Below, piece by piece: positions 24,403 through 37,056 of a DNA stretch of 64,000 bases (positions within the stretch are counted from its first letter, which is position 1; each line of letters opens with the position of its first letter). Both the position numbers and the translations under genes were made by a program. The DNA is from Prinia subflava. Its lineage: Eukaryota; Chordata; Aves; Passeriformes; Cisticolidae. Under the pieces are notes generated by a model. The model ran no database searches, was not told the origin of the DNA, and was given only the letters and a program-made list of their open reading frames with translations. Location: positions 1 to 64,000 of the forward strand of contig NW_026961106.1 in the NCBI RefSeq assembly GCF_021018805.1. The letters run 5' to 3'.

Positions 24403-27400
24403 ATGCCACATTTTGGAACTCAGGCTGCTTTTGGAGTGCCAAATGTCTCCCACAATCTGACACCAGGAACATGGCCAGGTGAGTTTAGTTTCCCATGGAA
24501 AAGGGCCACCGTTCGTGTGCACCACGGTCATCAGGCCACCTCGGCTTCAGCCTGCAAAAATGCCGTGATATTCAAGATTTCTCCCAGATGCAAGATGCCA
24601 CATTTTGGAACTCAGGCTGCTTTTGGAGTGCCAAATGTCTCCCACAATCTGACACCAGGAACATGGCCAGGTGAGTTTAGTTTCCCATGGAAAAGCACCA
24701 CCGTTCGTGTCCACCACCCTCATCCGGCCACCTCGGCTTCAGCCTGCAAAAATGCTGTGATATTAAGGATTTCTCCCAGATGCAAGATGCCACATTTTGG
24801 AACTCAGGCTGCTTTTGGAGTGCCAAATGTCTCCCACAATCTGACACCAGGAACATGGCCAGGTGAGTTTAGTTTCCCATGGAAAAGGGCCACCGTTCGT
24901 GTCCACCACCCTCATCCGGCCACCTCGGCTTCGGCCTGCAAAAAATGCCGTGGCATTCAAGATTTCTCCCAGATGCAAGATGCCACATTTTGGAACTCGG
25001 GCTGATTTTGGAGTGCTAAATGTCTCCCACAATCTGACACCAGGAACATGGCCAGGTGAGTTTAGTCTCCCATGGAAAAGCACCACCGTTCGTGTCCACC
25101 ACCCTCATCCGGACACCTCGGCTTCAGCCTGCAAAAATGCCGTGATATTCAAGATTTCTCCCAGATGCAAGATGCCACATTTTGGAACTCGGGCTGCTTT
25201 TGGAGTGCCAAATGTCTCCCACAATCTGACACCAGGAACATGGCCAGGTGAGTTTAGTTTCCCATGGAAAAGGGCCACCGTTCGTGTCCACCACCCTCAT
25301 CCGGCCACCTCGGCTTCAGCCTGCAAAAATGCCGTGATATTCAAGATTTCTCCCAGATGCAAGATGCCACATTTTGGAACTCGGGCTGCTTTTCGAGTGC
25401 CAAATGTCTCCCACAATCTGACACCAGGAACATGGCCAGGTGAGTTTAGTTTCCCATGGAAAAGGGCCACCGTTCGTGTCCACCACCCTCATCCGGCCAC
25501 CTCGGCTTCAGCCTGCAAAAATGCCGTGATATTCAAGATTTCTCCCAGATGCAAGATGCCACATTTTGGAACTCGGGCTGCTTTTGGAGTTCCAAATGTC
25601 TCCCACAATCTGACACCAGGAACATGGCCAGGTGAGTTTAGTTTCCCATGGAAAAGCACCACCGTTCGAGTCCACCACCCTCATCCGGCCACCTCGGCTT
25701 CAGCCTGCAAAAATGCCGTGATATTCAAGATTTCTCCCAGATGCAAGATGCCACATTTTGGAACTCAGGCTGCTTTTGGAGTGCCAAATGTCTCCCACAA
25801 TCTGACACCAGGAACATGGCCAGGTGAGTTTAGTTTCCCATGGAAAAGGGCCACCGTTCGTGTCCACCACCCTCATCCGGCAACCTCGGCTTCGGCCTGC
25901 AAAAATGCCGTGGCATTCAAGATTTCTCCCAGATGCAAGATGCCACATTTTGGAACTCGGGCTGATTTTGGAGTGCTAAATGTCTCCCACAATCTGACAC
26001 CAGGAACATGGCCAGGTGAGTTTAGTCTCCCATGGAAAAGGGCCACCGTTCGTGTCCACCACCCTCATCCGGCCACCTCGGCTTCAGCCTGCAAAAATGC
26101 CGTGATATTCAAGATTTCTCCCAGATGCAAGATGCCACATTTTGGAACTCGGGCTGCTTTTGGAGTGCCAAATGTCTCCCACAATCTGACACCAGGAACA
26201 TGGCCAGGTGAGTTTAGTTTCCCATGGAAAAGGGCCACCGTTCGTGTCCACCACCCTCATCCGGCCACCTCGGCTTCAGCCTGCAAAAATGCCGTGATAT
26301 TCAAGATTTCTCCCAGATGCAAGATGCCACATTTTGAACTCGGGCTGCTTTTCGAGTGCCAAATGTCTCCCACAATCTGACACCAGGAACATGGCCAGGT
26401 GAGTTTAGTTTCCTATGGAAAAGGGCCACCGTTCGTGTTCACCACCCTCATCCGGCCACCTCGGCTTCAGCCTGCAAAAATGCCGTGATATTCAAGATTT
26501 CTCCCAGATGCAAGATGCCACATTTTGGAACTCGGGCTGCTTTTGGAGTTCCAAATGTCTCCCACAATCTGACACCAGGAACATGGCCAGGTGAGTTTAG
26601 TTTCCCATGGAAAAGGGCCACCGTTCGAGTCCACCACCCTCATCCGGCCACCTCGGCTTCAGCCTGCAAAAATGCCGTGATATTCAAGATTTCTCCCAGA
26701 TGCAAGATGCCACATTTTGGAACTCAGGCTGCTTTTGGAGTGCCAAATGTCTCCCACAATCTGACACCAGGAACATGGCCAGGTGAGTTTAGTTTCCCAT
26801 GGAAAAGGGCCACCGTTCGTGTCCACCACCCTCATCCGGCCACCTCGGATTCGGCCTGCAAAAATGCCGTGATATTCAAGATTTCTCCCAGATGCAAGAT
26901 GCCACATTTTGGAACTCGGGCTGCTTTTGGAGTGCCAAATGTCTCCCACAATCTGACACCAGGAACATGGCCAGGTGAGTTTAGTTTCCCATGGAAAAGG
27001 GCCACCGTTCGTGTCCACCACCCTCATCCGGCCACCTCGGCTTCGGCCTGCAAAAATGCCGTGATATTCAAGATTTCTCCCAGATGCAAGATGCCACATT
27101 TTGGAACTCAGGCTGCTTTTGGAGTGCCAAATGTCTCCCACAATCTGACACCAGGAACATGGCCAGGTGAGTTTAGTTTCCCATGGAAAAGGGCCACCGT
27201 TCGTGTCCACCACCCTCATCCGGCCACCTCGGCTTCGGCCTGCAAAAATGCCGTGGCATTCAAGATTTCTCCCAGATGCAAGATGCCACATTTTGGAAAT
27301 AGGGCTGCTTTTGGAGTGCTAAATGTCTCCCACAATCTGACATTAGGAACATGGCCAGGTGAGTTTAGTTTCCCATGGAAAAGGGCCACCGTTCGTGTCC

Positions 27401-28434
27401 ACCACGGTCATCCGGCCACCTCGGCTTCAGCCTGCAAAAATGCCGTGATATTCAAGATTTCTCCCAGATGCAGGATGCCACATTTTGGAACTCGGGCTGC
27501 TTTTGGAGTGCCAAATGTCTCCCACAATCTGACACCAGGAACATGGCCAGGTGAGTTTAGTTTCCCATGGAAAAGGGCCACCGTTCGTGTCCACCACCCT
27601 CATCCGGCCACCTCGGCTTCAGCCTGCAAAAATGCCGTGATATTCAAGATTTCTCCCAGATGCAGGATGCCACATTTTGGAACTCGGGCTGCTTTTGGAG
27701 TGCCAAATGTCTCCCACAATCTGACACCAGGAACATGGCCAGGTGAGTTTAGTTTCCCATGGAAAAGGGCCACCGTTCGTGTCCACCACCCTCATCCGGC
27801 CACCTCGGCTTCAGCCTGCAAAAATGCCGTGATATTCAAGATTTCTCCCAGATGCAAGATGCCACATTTTGGAACTCAGGCTGCTTTTGGAGTGCCAAAT
27901 GTCTCCCACAATCTGACACCAGGAACATGGCCAGGTGAGTTTAGTTTCCCATGGAAAAGGGCCACCGTTCGTGTCCACCACCCTCATCCGGCCACCTCGG
28001 CTTCAGCCTGCAAAAATGCCGTGATATTCAAGATTTCTCCCAGATGCAAGATGCCACATTTTGGAACTCGGGCTGCTTTTGGAGTGCCAAATGTCTCCCA
28101 CAATCTGACACCAGGAACATGGCCAGGTGAGTTTAGTTTCCCATGGAAAAGCACCACCGTTCGTGTCCACCACCCTCATCCGGCCACCTCGGCTTCAGCC
28201 TGCAAAAATGCCGTGATATTCAAGATTTCTCCCAGATGCAAGATGCCACATTTTGGAACTCAGGCTGCTTTTGGAGTGCCAAATGTCTCCCACAATCTGA
28301 CACTAGGAACATGGCCAGGTGAGTTTAGTTTCCCATGGAAAAGGGCCACCGTTCGTGTCCACCACCCTCATCCCGCCACCTCGGCTTCGGCCTGCAAAAA
28401 TGCCGTGGCATTCAAGATTTCTCCCAGATGCAAG
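24403..28434 (+). repeat. 24-monomer HOR, copy 2, one monomer deleted
   Basis: Same order of rare variants as 19795-24402. The CCCATAATCTG monomer of copy 1 is absent, so later markers are 23 monomers rather than 24 from their partners (GACATTAGG at 22923 and 27339). A +1 A at about 24936-24942 and a -1 G at about 26336 are private to this copy. Similarity of order weakens after about 28434. Confidence 0.8.
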
Positions 28435-31400
28435 ATGCCACATTTTGGAACTCGGGCTGCTTTTGGAGTGCTAAATGTCTCCCACAATCTGACACCAGGA
28501 ACATGGCCAGGTGAGTTTAGTTTCCCATGGAAAAGGGCCACCGTTCGTGTCCACCACCCTCATCCGGCCACCTCGGCTTCAGCCTGCAAAAATGCCGTGA
28601 TATTCAAGATTTCTCCCAGATGCAAGATGCCACATTTTGGAACTCGGGCTGCTTTTGGAGTGCCAAATGTCTCCCACAATCTGACACCAGGAACATGGCC
28701 AGGTGAGTTTAGTTTCCCATGGAAAAGCACCACCGTTCGAGTCCACCACCCTCATCTGGCCACCTCGGCTTCAGCCTGCAAAAATGCCGTGATATTCAAG
28801 ATTTCTCCCAGATGCAAGATGCCACATTTTGGAACTCAGGCTGCTTTTGGAGTGCCAAATGTCTCCCACAATCTGACACCAGGAACATGGCCAGGTGAGT
28901 TTAGTTTCCCATGGAAAAGGGCCACCGTTCGTGTCCACCACCCTCATCCGGCCACCTCGGCTTCAGCCTGCAAAAATGCCGTGATATTCAAGATTTCTCC
29001 CAGATGCAAGATGCCACATTTTGGAACTCAGGCTGCTTTTGGAGTGCCAAATGTCTCCCACAATCTGACACCAGGAACATGGCCAGGTGAGTTTAGTTTC
29101 CCATGGAAAAGGGCCACCGTTCGTGTCCACCACCCTCATCCGGCCACCTCGGCTTCAGCCTGCAAAAATGCCGTGATATTCAAGATTTCTCCCAGATGCA
29201 AGATGCCACATTTTGGAACTCGGGCTGCTTTTGGAGTGCCAAATGTCTCCCACAATCTGACACCAGGAACATGGCCAGGTGAGTTTAGTTTCCCATGGAA
29301 AAGGGCCACCGTTCGTGTCCACCACCCTCATCCGGCCACCTCGGCTTCAGCCTGCAAAAATGCCGTGATATTCAAGATTTCTCCCAGATGCAAGATGCCA
29401 CATTTTGGAACTCAGGCTGCTTTTGGAGTGCCAAATGTCTCCCACAATCTGACACCAGGAACATGGCCAGGTGAGTTTAGTTTCCCATGGAAAAGGGCCA
29501 CCGTTCGTGTCCACCACGCTCATCCCGCCACCTCGGCTTCAGCCTGCAAAAATGCCGTGGCATTCAAGATTTCTCCCAGATGCAAGATGCCACATTTTGG
29601 AACTCGGGCTGCTTTTGGAGTGCTAAATGTCTCCCACAATCTGACACCAGGAACATGGCCAGGTGAGTTTAGTTTCCCATGGAAAAGGGCCACCGTTCGT
29701 GTCCACCACCCTCATCCGGCCACCTCGGCTTCAGCCTGCAAAAATGCCGTGATATTCAAGATTTCTCCCAGATGCAAGATGCCACATTTTGGAACTCGGG
29801 CTGCTTTTGGAGTGCCAAATGTCTCCCACAATCTGACACCAGGAACATGGCCAGGTGAGTTTAGTTTCCCATGGAAAAGGGCCACCATTCGTGTCCACCA
29901 CCCTCATCCGGCCACCTCGGCTTCAGCCTGCAAAAATGCCGTGATATTCAAGATTTCTCCCAGATGCAAGATGCCACATTTTGGAACTCGGGCTGCTTTT
30001 GGAGTGCCAAATGTCTCCCACAATCTGACACCAGGAACATGGCCAGGTGAGTTTAGTTTCCAATGGAAAAGGGCCACCGTTCGTGTCCACCACCCTCATC
30101 CGGCAATCCGGGGCTTCAGCCTGCAAAAATGCCGTGATATTCAAGATTTCTCCCAGATGCAAGATGCCACATTTTGGAACTCGGGCTGCTTTTGGAGTGC
30201 CAAATGTCTCCCACAATCTGACACCAGGAACATGGCCAGGTGAGTTTAGTTTCCCATGGAAAAGCACCACCGTTCGAGTCCACCACCCTCATCCGGCCAC
30301 CTCGGCTTCAGCCTGCAAAAATGCCGTGATATTCAAGATTTCTCCCAGATGCAAGATGCCACATTTTGGAACTCGGGCTGCTTTTGGAGTGCCAAATGTC
30401 TCCCACAATCTGACACCAGGAACATGGCCAGGTGAGTTTAGTTTCCCATGGAAAAGGGCCACCGTTCGTGTCCACCACCCTCATCCGGCCACCTCGGCTT
30501 CAGCCTGCAAAAATGCCGTGATATTCAAGATTTCTCCCAGATGCAAGATGCCACATTTTGGAACTCGGGCTGCTTTTGGAGTGCCAAATGTCTCCACAAT
30601 CTGACACCAGGAACATGGCCACGTGAGTTTAGTTTCCCATGGAAAAGCACCACCGTTCGTGTCCACCACCCTCATCCGGCCACCTCGGCTTCAGCCTGCA
30701 AAAATGCCGTGATATTCAAGATTTCTCCCAGATGCAAGATGCCACATTTTGGAACTCAGGCTGCTTTTGGAGTGCCAAATGTCTCCCACAATCTGACACT
30801 AGGAACATGGCCAGGTGAGTTTAGTTTCCCATGGAAAAGGGCCACCGTTCGTGTCCACCACCCTCATCCGGCCACCTCGGCTTCAGCCTGCAAAAATGCC
30901 GTGGCATTCAAGATTTCTCCCAGATGCAAGATGCCACAGTTTGGAACTCAGGCTGCTTTTGGAGTGCCAAATGTCTCCCACAATCTGACACCAGGAACAT
31001 GGCCAGGTGAGTTTAGTTTCCCATGGAAAAGGGCCACCGTTCGTGTCCACCACCCTCATCCGGCCACCTCGGCTTCAGCCTGCAAAAATGCCGTGATATT
31101 CAAGATTTCTCCCAGATGCAAGATGCCACATTTTGGAACTCGGGCTGCTTTTGGAGTGCCAAATGTCTCCCACAATCTGACACCAGGAACATGGCCAGGT
31201 GAGTTTAGTTTCCCATGGAAAAGCACCACCGTTCGAGTCCACCACCCTCATCCGGCCACCTCGGCTTCAGCCTGCAAAAATGCCGTGATATTCAAGATTT
31301 CTCCCAGATGCAAGATGCCACATTTTGGAACTCAGGCTGCTTTTGGAGTGCCAAATGTCTCCCACAATCTGACACCAGGAACATGGCCAGGTGAGTTTAG

Positions 31401-32215
31401 TTTCCCATGGAAAAGCACCACCGTTCGTGTCCACCACCCTCATCCCGACACCTCGGCTTCGGCCTGCAAAAATGCCGTGGCATTCAAGATTTCTCCCAGA
31501 TGCAAGATGTCACATTTTGGAACTTGGGCTGCTTTTGGAGTGCTAAATGTCTCCCACAATCTGACACCAGGAACATGGCCAGGTGAGTTTAGTTTCCCAT
31601 GGAAAAGGGCCACCGTTCGTGTCCACCACCCTCATCCGGCCACCTCGGCTTCAGCCTGCAAAAATGCCGTGATATTCAAGATTTCTCCCAGATGCAAGAT
31701 GCCACATTTTGGAACTCGGGCTGCTTTTGGAGTGCCAAATGTCTCCCACAATCTGACACCAGGAACATGGCCAGGTGAGTTTAGTTTCCCATGGAAAAGG
31801 GCCACCGTTCGTGTCCACCACCCTCATCTGGCCACCTGGGCTTTCGGCCTGCAAAAAAGCCGTGGCGTTCAAGATTTCTCCCAGATGCAAGATGCCACAT
31901 TTTGGAACTCGGGCTGCTTTTAGAGTGCCAAATGTCTCCCACAATCTGACACCAGGAACATGGCCAGGTGAGTTTAGTTTCCCATGGAAAAGGGCCACCG
32001 TTCGTGTCCACCACCCTCATCCGGCCACCTCGGCTTCAGCCTGCAAAAGTGCCGTGATATTCAAGATTTCTCCCAGATGCAAGATGCCACATTTTGGAAC
32101 TCGGGCTGCTTTTGGAGTGCCAAATGTCTCCCACAATCTGACACCAGGAACATGGCCAGGTGAGTTTAGTTTCCCATGGAAAAGGGCCACCGTTCGTGTC
32201 CACCACCCTCATCCT

Positions 32216-32236
32216 GCCGAATCCGGCCCTTTCGGC
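32216..32236 (+). repeat. Inverted repeat created by the 10-bp insertion (copy 1)
   Basis: GCCGAA, nine bases, then TTCGGC: a perfect 6-bp inverted repeat that could form a short hairpin. It exists only in monomers with ten extra bases between CAT and CCGGCC at consensus position 148, which makes the monomer 202 bp long. Nearby bases also change (CCACCTCGG to CCCTTTCGG, CTTCAGCC to CTTCTGCC). The stem is short, so function is not implied. Confidence 0.8.
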
Positions 32237-32417
32237 TTCTGCCTGCAAAAATGCCGTGATATTCAAGATTTCTCCCAGATGCAAGATGCCACATTTTGGA
32301 ACTCGGGCTGCTTTTGGAGTGCCAAATGTCTCCCACAATCTGACACCAGGAACATGGCCAGGTGAGTTTAGTTTCCCATGGAAAAGGGCCACCGTTCGTG
32401 TCCACCACCCTCATCCT

Positions 32418-32438
32418 GCCGAATCCGGCCCTTTCGGC
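32418..32438 (+). repeat. 10-bp insertion inverted repeat (copy 2)
   Basis: Same GCCGAA-9-TTCGGC arrangement, in the monomer directly after copy 1 (step 202). This is the only place where two +10 monomers are neighbours, so it is a local tandem duplication of the variant. Confidence 0.8.
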
Positions 32439-34347
32439 TTCTGCCTGCAAAAATGCCGTGATATTCAAGATTTCTCCCAGATGCAAGATGCCACATTTTG
32501 GAACTCGGGCTGCTTTTGGAGTGCCAAATGTCTCCCACAATCTGACACCAGGAACATGGCCAGGTGAGTTTAGTTTCCCATGGAAAAGGGCCACCGTTCG
32601 TGTCCACCACCCTCATCCGGCCACCTCGGCTTCAGCCTGCAAAAATGCCGTGATATTCAAGATTTCTCCCAGATGCAAGATGCCAGATTTTGGAACTCGG
32701 GCTGATTTTGGAGTGCTAAATGTCTCCCACAATCTGACACCAGGAACATGGCCAGGTGAGTTTAGTTTCCCATGGAAAAGGGCCACCGTTCGTGTCCACC
32801 ACCCTCATCCGGCCACCTCGGCTTCAGCCTGCAAAAATGCCGTGATATTCAAGATTTCTCCCAGATGCAAGATGCCACATTTTGGAACTCGGGCTGCTTT
32901 TGGAGTGCCAAATGTCTCCCACAATCTGACACCAGGAACATGGCCAGGTGAGTTTAGTTTCCCATGGAAAAGGGCCACCGTTCGTGTCCACCACCCTCAT
33001 CCGGCCACCTCGGCTTCAGCCTGCAAAAATGCCGTGATATTCAAGATTTCTCCCAGATGCAAGATGCCACATTTTGGAACTCGGGCTGCTTTTGGAGTGC
33101 CAAATGTCTCCCACAATCTGACACCAGGAACATGGCCAGGTGAGTTTAGTTTCCCATGGAAAAGGGCCACCGTTCGTGTCCACCACCCTCATCCGGCCAC
33201 CTCGGCTTCAGCCTGCAAAAATGCCGTGATATTCAAGATTTCTCCCAGATGCAAGATGCCACATTTTGGAACTCGGGCTGCTTTTGGAGTGCCAAATGTC
33301 TCCCACAATCTGACACCAGGAACATGGCCAGGTGAGTTTAGTTTCCCATGGAAAAGGGCCACCGTTCGTGTCCACCACCCTCATCCGGCCACCTCGGCTT
33401 CAGCCTGCAAAAATGCCGTGATATTCAAGATTTCTCCCAGATGCAAGATGCCACATTTTGGAACTCAGGCTGCTTTTGGAGTGCCAAATGTCTCCCACAA
33501 TCTGACACCAGGAACATGGCCAGGTGAGTTTAGTTTCCCATGGAAAAGCACCACCGTTCGTGTCCACCACCCTCATCCGGCCACCTCGGCTTCAGCCTGC
33601 AAAAATGCCGTGATATTCAAGATTTCTCCCAGATGCAAGATGCCACATTTTGGAACTCGGGCTGCTTTTGGAGTGCCAAATGTCTCCCACAATCTGACAC
33701 CAGGAACATGGCCAGGTGAGTTTAGTTTCCCATGGAAAAGGGCCACCGTTCGTGTCCACCACCCTCATCCGGCCACCTCGGCTTCAGCCTGCAAAAATGC
33801 CGTGATATTCAAGATTTCTCCCAGATGCAAGATGCCACATTTTGGAACTCGGGCTGCTTTTGGAGTGCCAAATGTCTCCCACAATCTGACACCAGGAACA
33901 TGGGCAGGTGAGTTTAGTTTCCCATGGAAAAGGGCCACCGTTCGTGTCCACCACCCTCATCCGGCCACCTCGGCTTCAGCCTGCAAAAATGCCGTGATAT
34001 TCAAGATTTCTCCCAGATGCAAGATGCCACATTTTGGAACTCAGGCTGCTTTTGGAGGGCCAAATGTCTCCCACAATCTGACACCAGGAACATGGCCAGG
34101 TGAGTTTAGTTTCCCATGGAAAAGCACCACCGTTCGTGTCCACCACCCTCATCCGGCCACCTCGGCTTCAGCCTGCAAAAATGCCGTGATATTCAAGATT
34201 TCTCCCAGATGCAAGATGCCACATTTTGGAACTCGGGCTGCTTTTGGAGTGCCAAATGTCTCCCACAATCTGACACCAGGAACATGGCCAGGTGAGTTTA
34301 GTTTCCCATGGAAAAGGGCCACCGTTCGTGTCCACCACCCTCATCCT

Positions 34348-34368
34348 GCCGAATCCGGCCCTTTCGGC
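34348..34368 (+). repeat. 10-bp insertion inverted repeat (copy 3)
   Basis: Same arrangement and same flanking changes as copy 1. It lies 1930 bases after copy 2 (ten monomers plus 10). Confidence 0.8.
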
Positions 34369-35701
34369 TTCTGCCTGCAAAAATGCCGTGATATTCAAGA
34401 TTTCTCCCAGATGCAAGATGCCACATTTTGGAACTCGGGCTGCTTTTGGAGTGCCAAATGTCTCCCACAATCTGACACCAGGAACATGGCCAGGTGAGTT
34501 TAGTTTCCCATGGAAAAGGGCCACCGTTCGTGTCCACCACCCTCATCCGGACACCTCGGCTTCAGCCTGCAAAAATGCCGTGATATTCAAGATTTCTCCC
34601 AGATGCAAGATGCCACATTTTGGAACTCGGGCTGCTTTTGGAGTGCCAAATGTCTCACACAATCTGACACCAGGAACATGGCCAGGTGAGTTTAGTTTCC
34701 CATGGAAAAGGGCCACCGTTCGTGTCCACCACCCTCATCCGGCCACCTCGGCTTCAGCCTGCAAAAATGCCGTGGCATTCAAGATTTCTCCCAGATGCAA
34801 GATGCCACAGTTTGGAACTCAGGCTGCTTTTTGGAGTGCCAAATGTCTCCCACAATCTGACACCAGGAACATGGCCAGGTGAGTTTAGTTTCCCATGGAA
34901 AAGGGCCACCGTTCGTGTCCACCACCCTCATCCGGCCACCTCGGCTTCAGCCTGCAAAAATGCCGTGATATTCAAGATTTCTCCCAGATGCAAGATGCCA
35001 CATTTTGGAACTCGGGCTGCTTTTGGAGTGCCAAATGTCTCCCACAATCTGACACCAGGAACATGGCCAGGTGAGTTTAGTTTCCCATGGAAAAGCACCA
35101 CCGTTCGAGTCCACCACCCTCATCCGGCCACCTCGGCTTCAGCCTGCAAAAATGCCGTGATATTCAAGATTTCTCCCAGATGCAAGATGCCACATTTTGG
35201 AACTCAGGCTGCTTTTGGAGTGCCAAATGTCTCCCACAATCTGACACCAGGAACATGGCCAGGTGAGTTTAGTTTCCCATGGAAAAGGGCCACCGTTCGT
35301 GTCCACCACCCTCATCCCGACACCTCGGCTTCGGCCTGCAAAAATGCCGTGGCATTCAAGATTTCTCCCAGATGCAAGATGTCACATTTTGGAACTTGGG
35401 CTGCTTTTGGAGTGCTAAATGTCTCCCACAATCTGACACCAGGAACATGGCCAGGTGAGTTTAGTTTCCCATGGAAAAGGGCCACCGTTCGTGTCCACCA
35501 CCCTCATCCGGCCACCTCGGCTTCAGCCTGCAAAAATGCCGTGTTATTCAAGATTTCTCCCAGATGCAAGATGCCACATTTTGGAACTCGGGCTGCTTTT
35601 GGAGTGCAAATGTCTCCCACAATCTGACACCAGGAACATGGCCAGGTGAGTTTAGTTTCCCATGGAAAAGGGCCACCGTTCGTGTCCACCACCCTCATCT
35701 G

Positions 35702-37056
35702 GCCACCTGGGCTTTCGGCCTGCAAAAAAGCCGTGGCGTTCAAGATTTCTCCCAGATGCAAGATGCCACATTTTGGAACTCGGGCTGCTTTTAGAGTGCC
35801 AAATGTCTCCCACAATCTGACACCAGGAACATGGCCAGGTGAGTTTAGTTTCCCATGGAAAAGGGCCACCGTTCGTGTCCTCCACCCTCATCCGGCCACC
35901 TCGGCTTCAGCCTGCAAAAGTGCCGTGATATTCAAGATTTCTCCCAGATGCAAGATGCCACATTTTGGAACTCGGGCTGCTTTTGGAGTGCCAAATGTCT
36001 CCCACAATCTGACACCAGGAACATGGCCAGGTGAGTTTAGTTTCCCATGGAAAAGGGCCACCGTTCGTGTCCACCACCCTCATCCTGCCGAATCCGGCCC
36101 TTTCGGCTTCTGCCTGCAAAAATGCCGTGATATTCAAGATTTCTCCCAGATGCAAGATGCCACATTTTGGAACTCGGGCTGCTTTTGGAGTGCCAAATGT
36201 CTCCCACAATCTGACACCAGGAACATGGCCAGGTGAGTTTAGTTTCCCATGGAAAAGCACCACCGTTCGTGTCCACCACCCTCATCCGGCCACCTCGGCT
36301 TCAGCCTGCAAAAATGCCGTGATATTCAAGATTTCTCCCAGATGCAAGATGCCACATTTTGGAACTCAGGCTGCTTTTGGAGTGCCAAATGTCTCCCACA
36401 ATCTGACACCAGGAACATGGCCAGGTGAGTTTAGTTTCCCATGGAAAAGCACCACCGTTCGTGTCCACCACCCTCATCCGGCCACCTCGGCTTCAGCCTG
36501 CAAAAATGCCGTGATATTCAAGATTTCTCCCAGATGCAAGATGCCACATTTTGGAACTCGGGCTGCTTTTTGAGTGCCAAATGTCTCCCACAATCTGACA
36601 CCAGGAACATGGCCAGGTGAGTTTAGTTTCCCATGGAAAAGGGCCACCGTTCGTGTCCACCACCCTCATCCCGACACCTCGGCTTCGGCCTGCAAAAATG
36701 CCGTGGCATTCAAGATTTCTCCCAGATGCAAGATGTCACATTTTGGAACTTGGGCTGCTTTTGGAGTGCTAAATGTCTCCCACAATCTGACACCAGGAAC
36801 ATGGCCAGGTGAGTTTAGTTTCCCATGGAAAAGGGCCACCGTTCGTGTCCACCACCCTCATCCGGCCACCTCGGCTTCAGCCTGCAAAAATGCCGTGATA
36901 TTCAAGATTTCTCCCAGATGCAAGATGCCACATTTTGGAACTCGGGCTGCTTTTGGAGTGCCAAATGTCTCCCACAATCTGACACCAGGAACATGGCCAG
37001 GTGAGTTTAGTTTCCCATGGAAAAGGGCCACCGTTCGTGTCCACCACCCTCATCTG
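35702..37056 (+). repeat. 7-monomer HOR of block C, unit 1
   Basis: The monomer order is the +1 monomer leading into a TTTTAGAGTG monomer, GTCCTCCACC with AAAGTGCC, the +10 monomer, a GCACCACC monomer, a CTCAGG monomer, a TTTTTGAGTG stop monomer (TGA at 36571-36573) with CCCGACACC, a GTCACATTTTGGAACTTGGG monomer and a plain monomer. The length of 1355 equals 7 x 192 + 1 + 10. Confidence 0.82.
36087..36107 (+). repeat. 10-bp insertion inverted repeat (copy 4)
   Basis: Same arrangement, two monomers after the +1 monomer of the 7-monomer unit at 35702. Confidence 0.8.

Larger units (their letters stand above)
13267..30106 (+). repeat. Block B: long-period higher-order repeats (24/23 and 37 monomers)
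   Basis: Rare variants show the long periods. CCCATAATCTG at about 13698 and 20801 is 37 monomers apart (7104 bases). GATATTAAGG at 20151 and 24759, and GTGTGCACC near 19909 and 24517, are 24 monomers apart (4608 bases). GACATTAGG at 22923 and 27339 is 23 monomers apart. GGAAATAGGG monomers at about 15007, 15583, 22879 and 27297 mark the same internal section. The only frame-changing indels are +1 at about 24942 and -1 at about 26336. Confidence 0.82.

Noticed and set aside
11188..25005. A giant protein gene of about 4600 residues made of 64-residue repeats
   Set aside because: The frame is open only because the satellite unit is 192 bp and its consensus lacks a stop in that frame. Variants are mostly amino-acid-changing, stops and frameshifts are spread through the rest of the array, and no start context, non-repeat end or promoter is seen.
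32216..32236. Transcription terminator at the GCCGAA/TTCGGC hairpin
   Set aside because: The stem is only six pairs with a nine-base loop and has no T-run after it. The setting is eukaryotic satellite DNA with no gene upstream.
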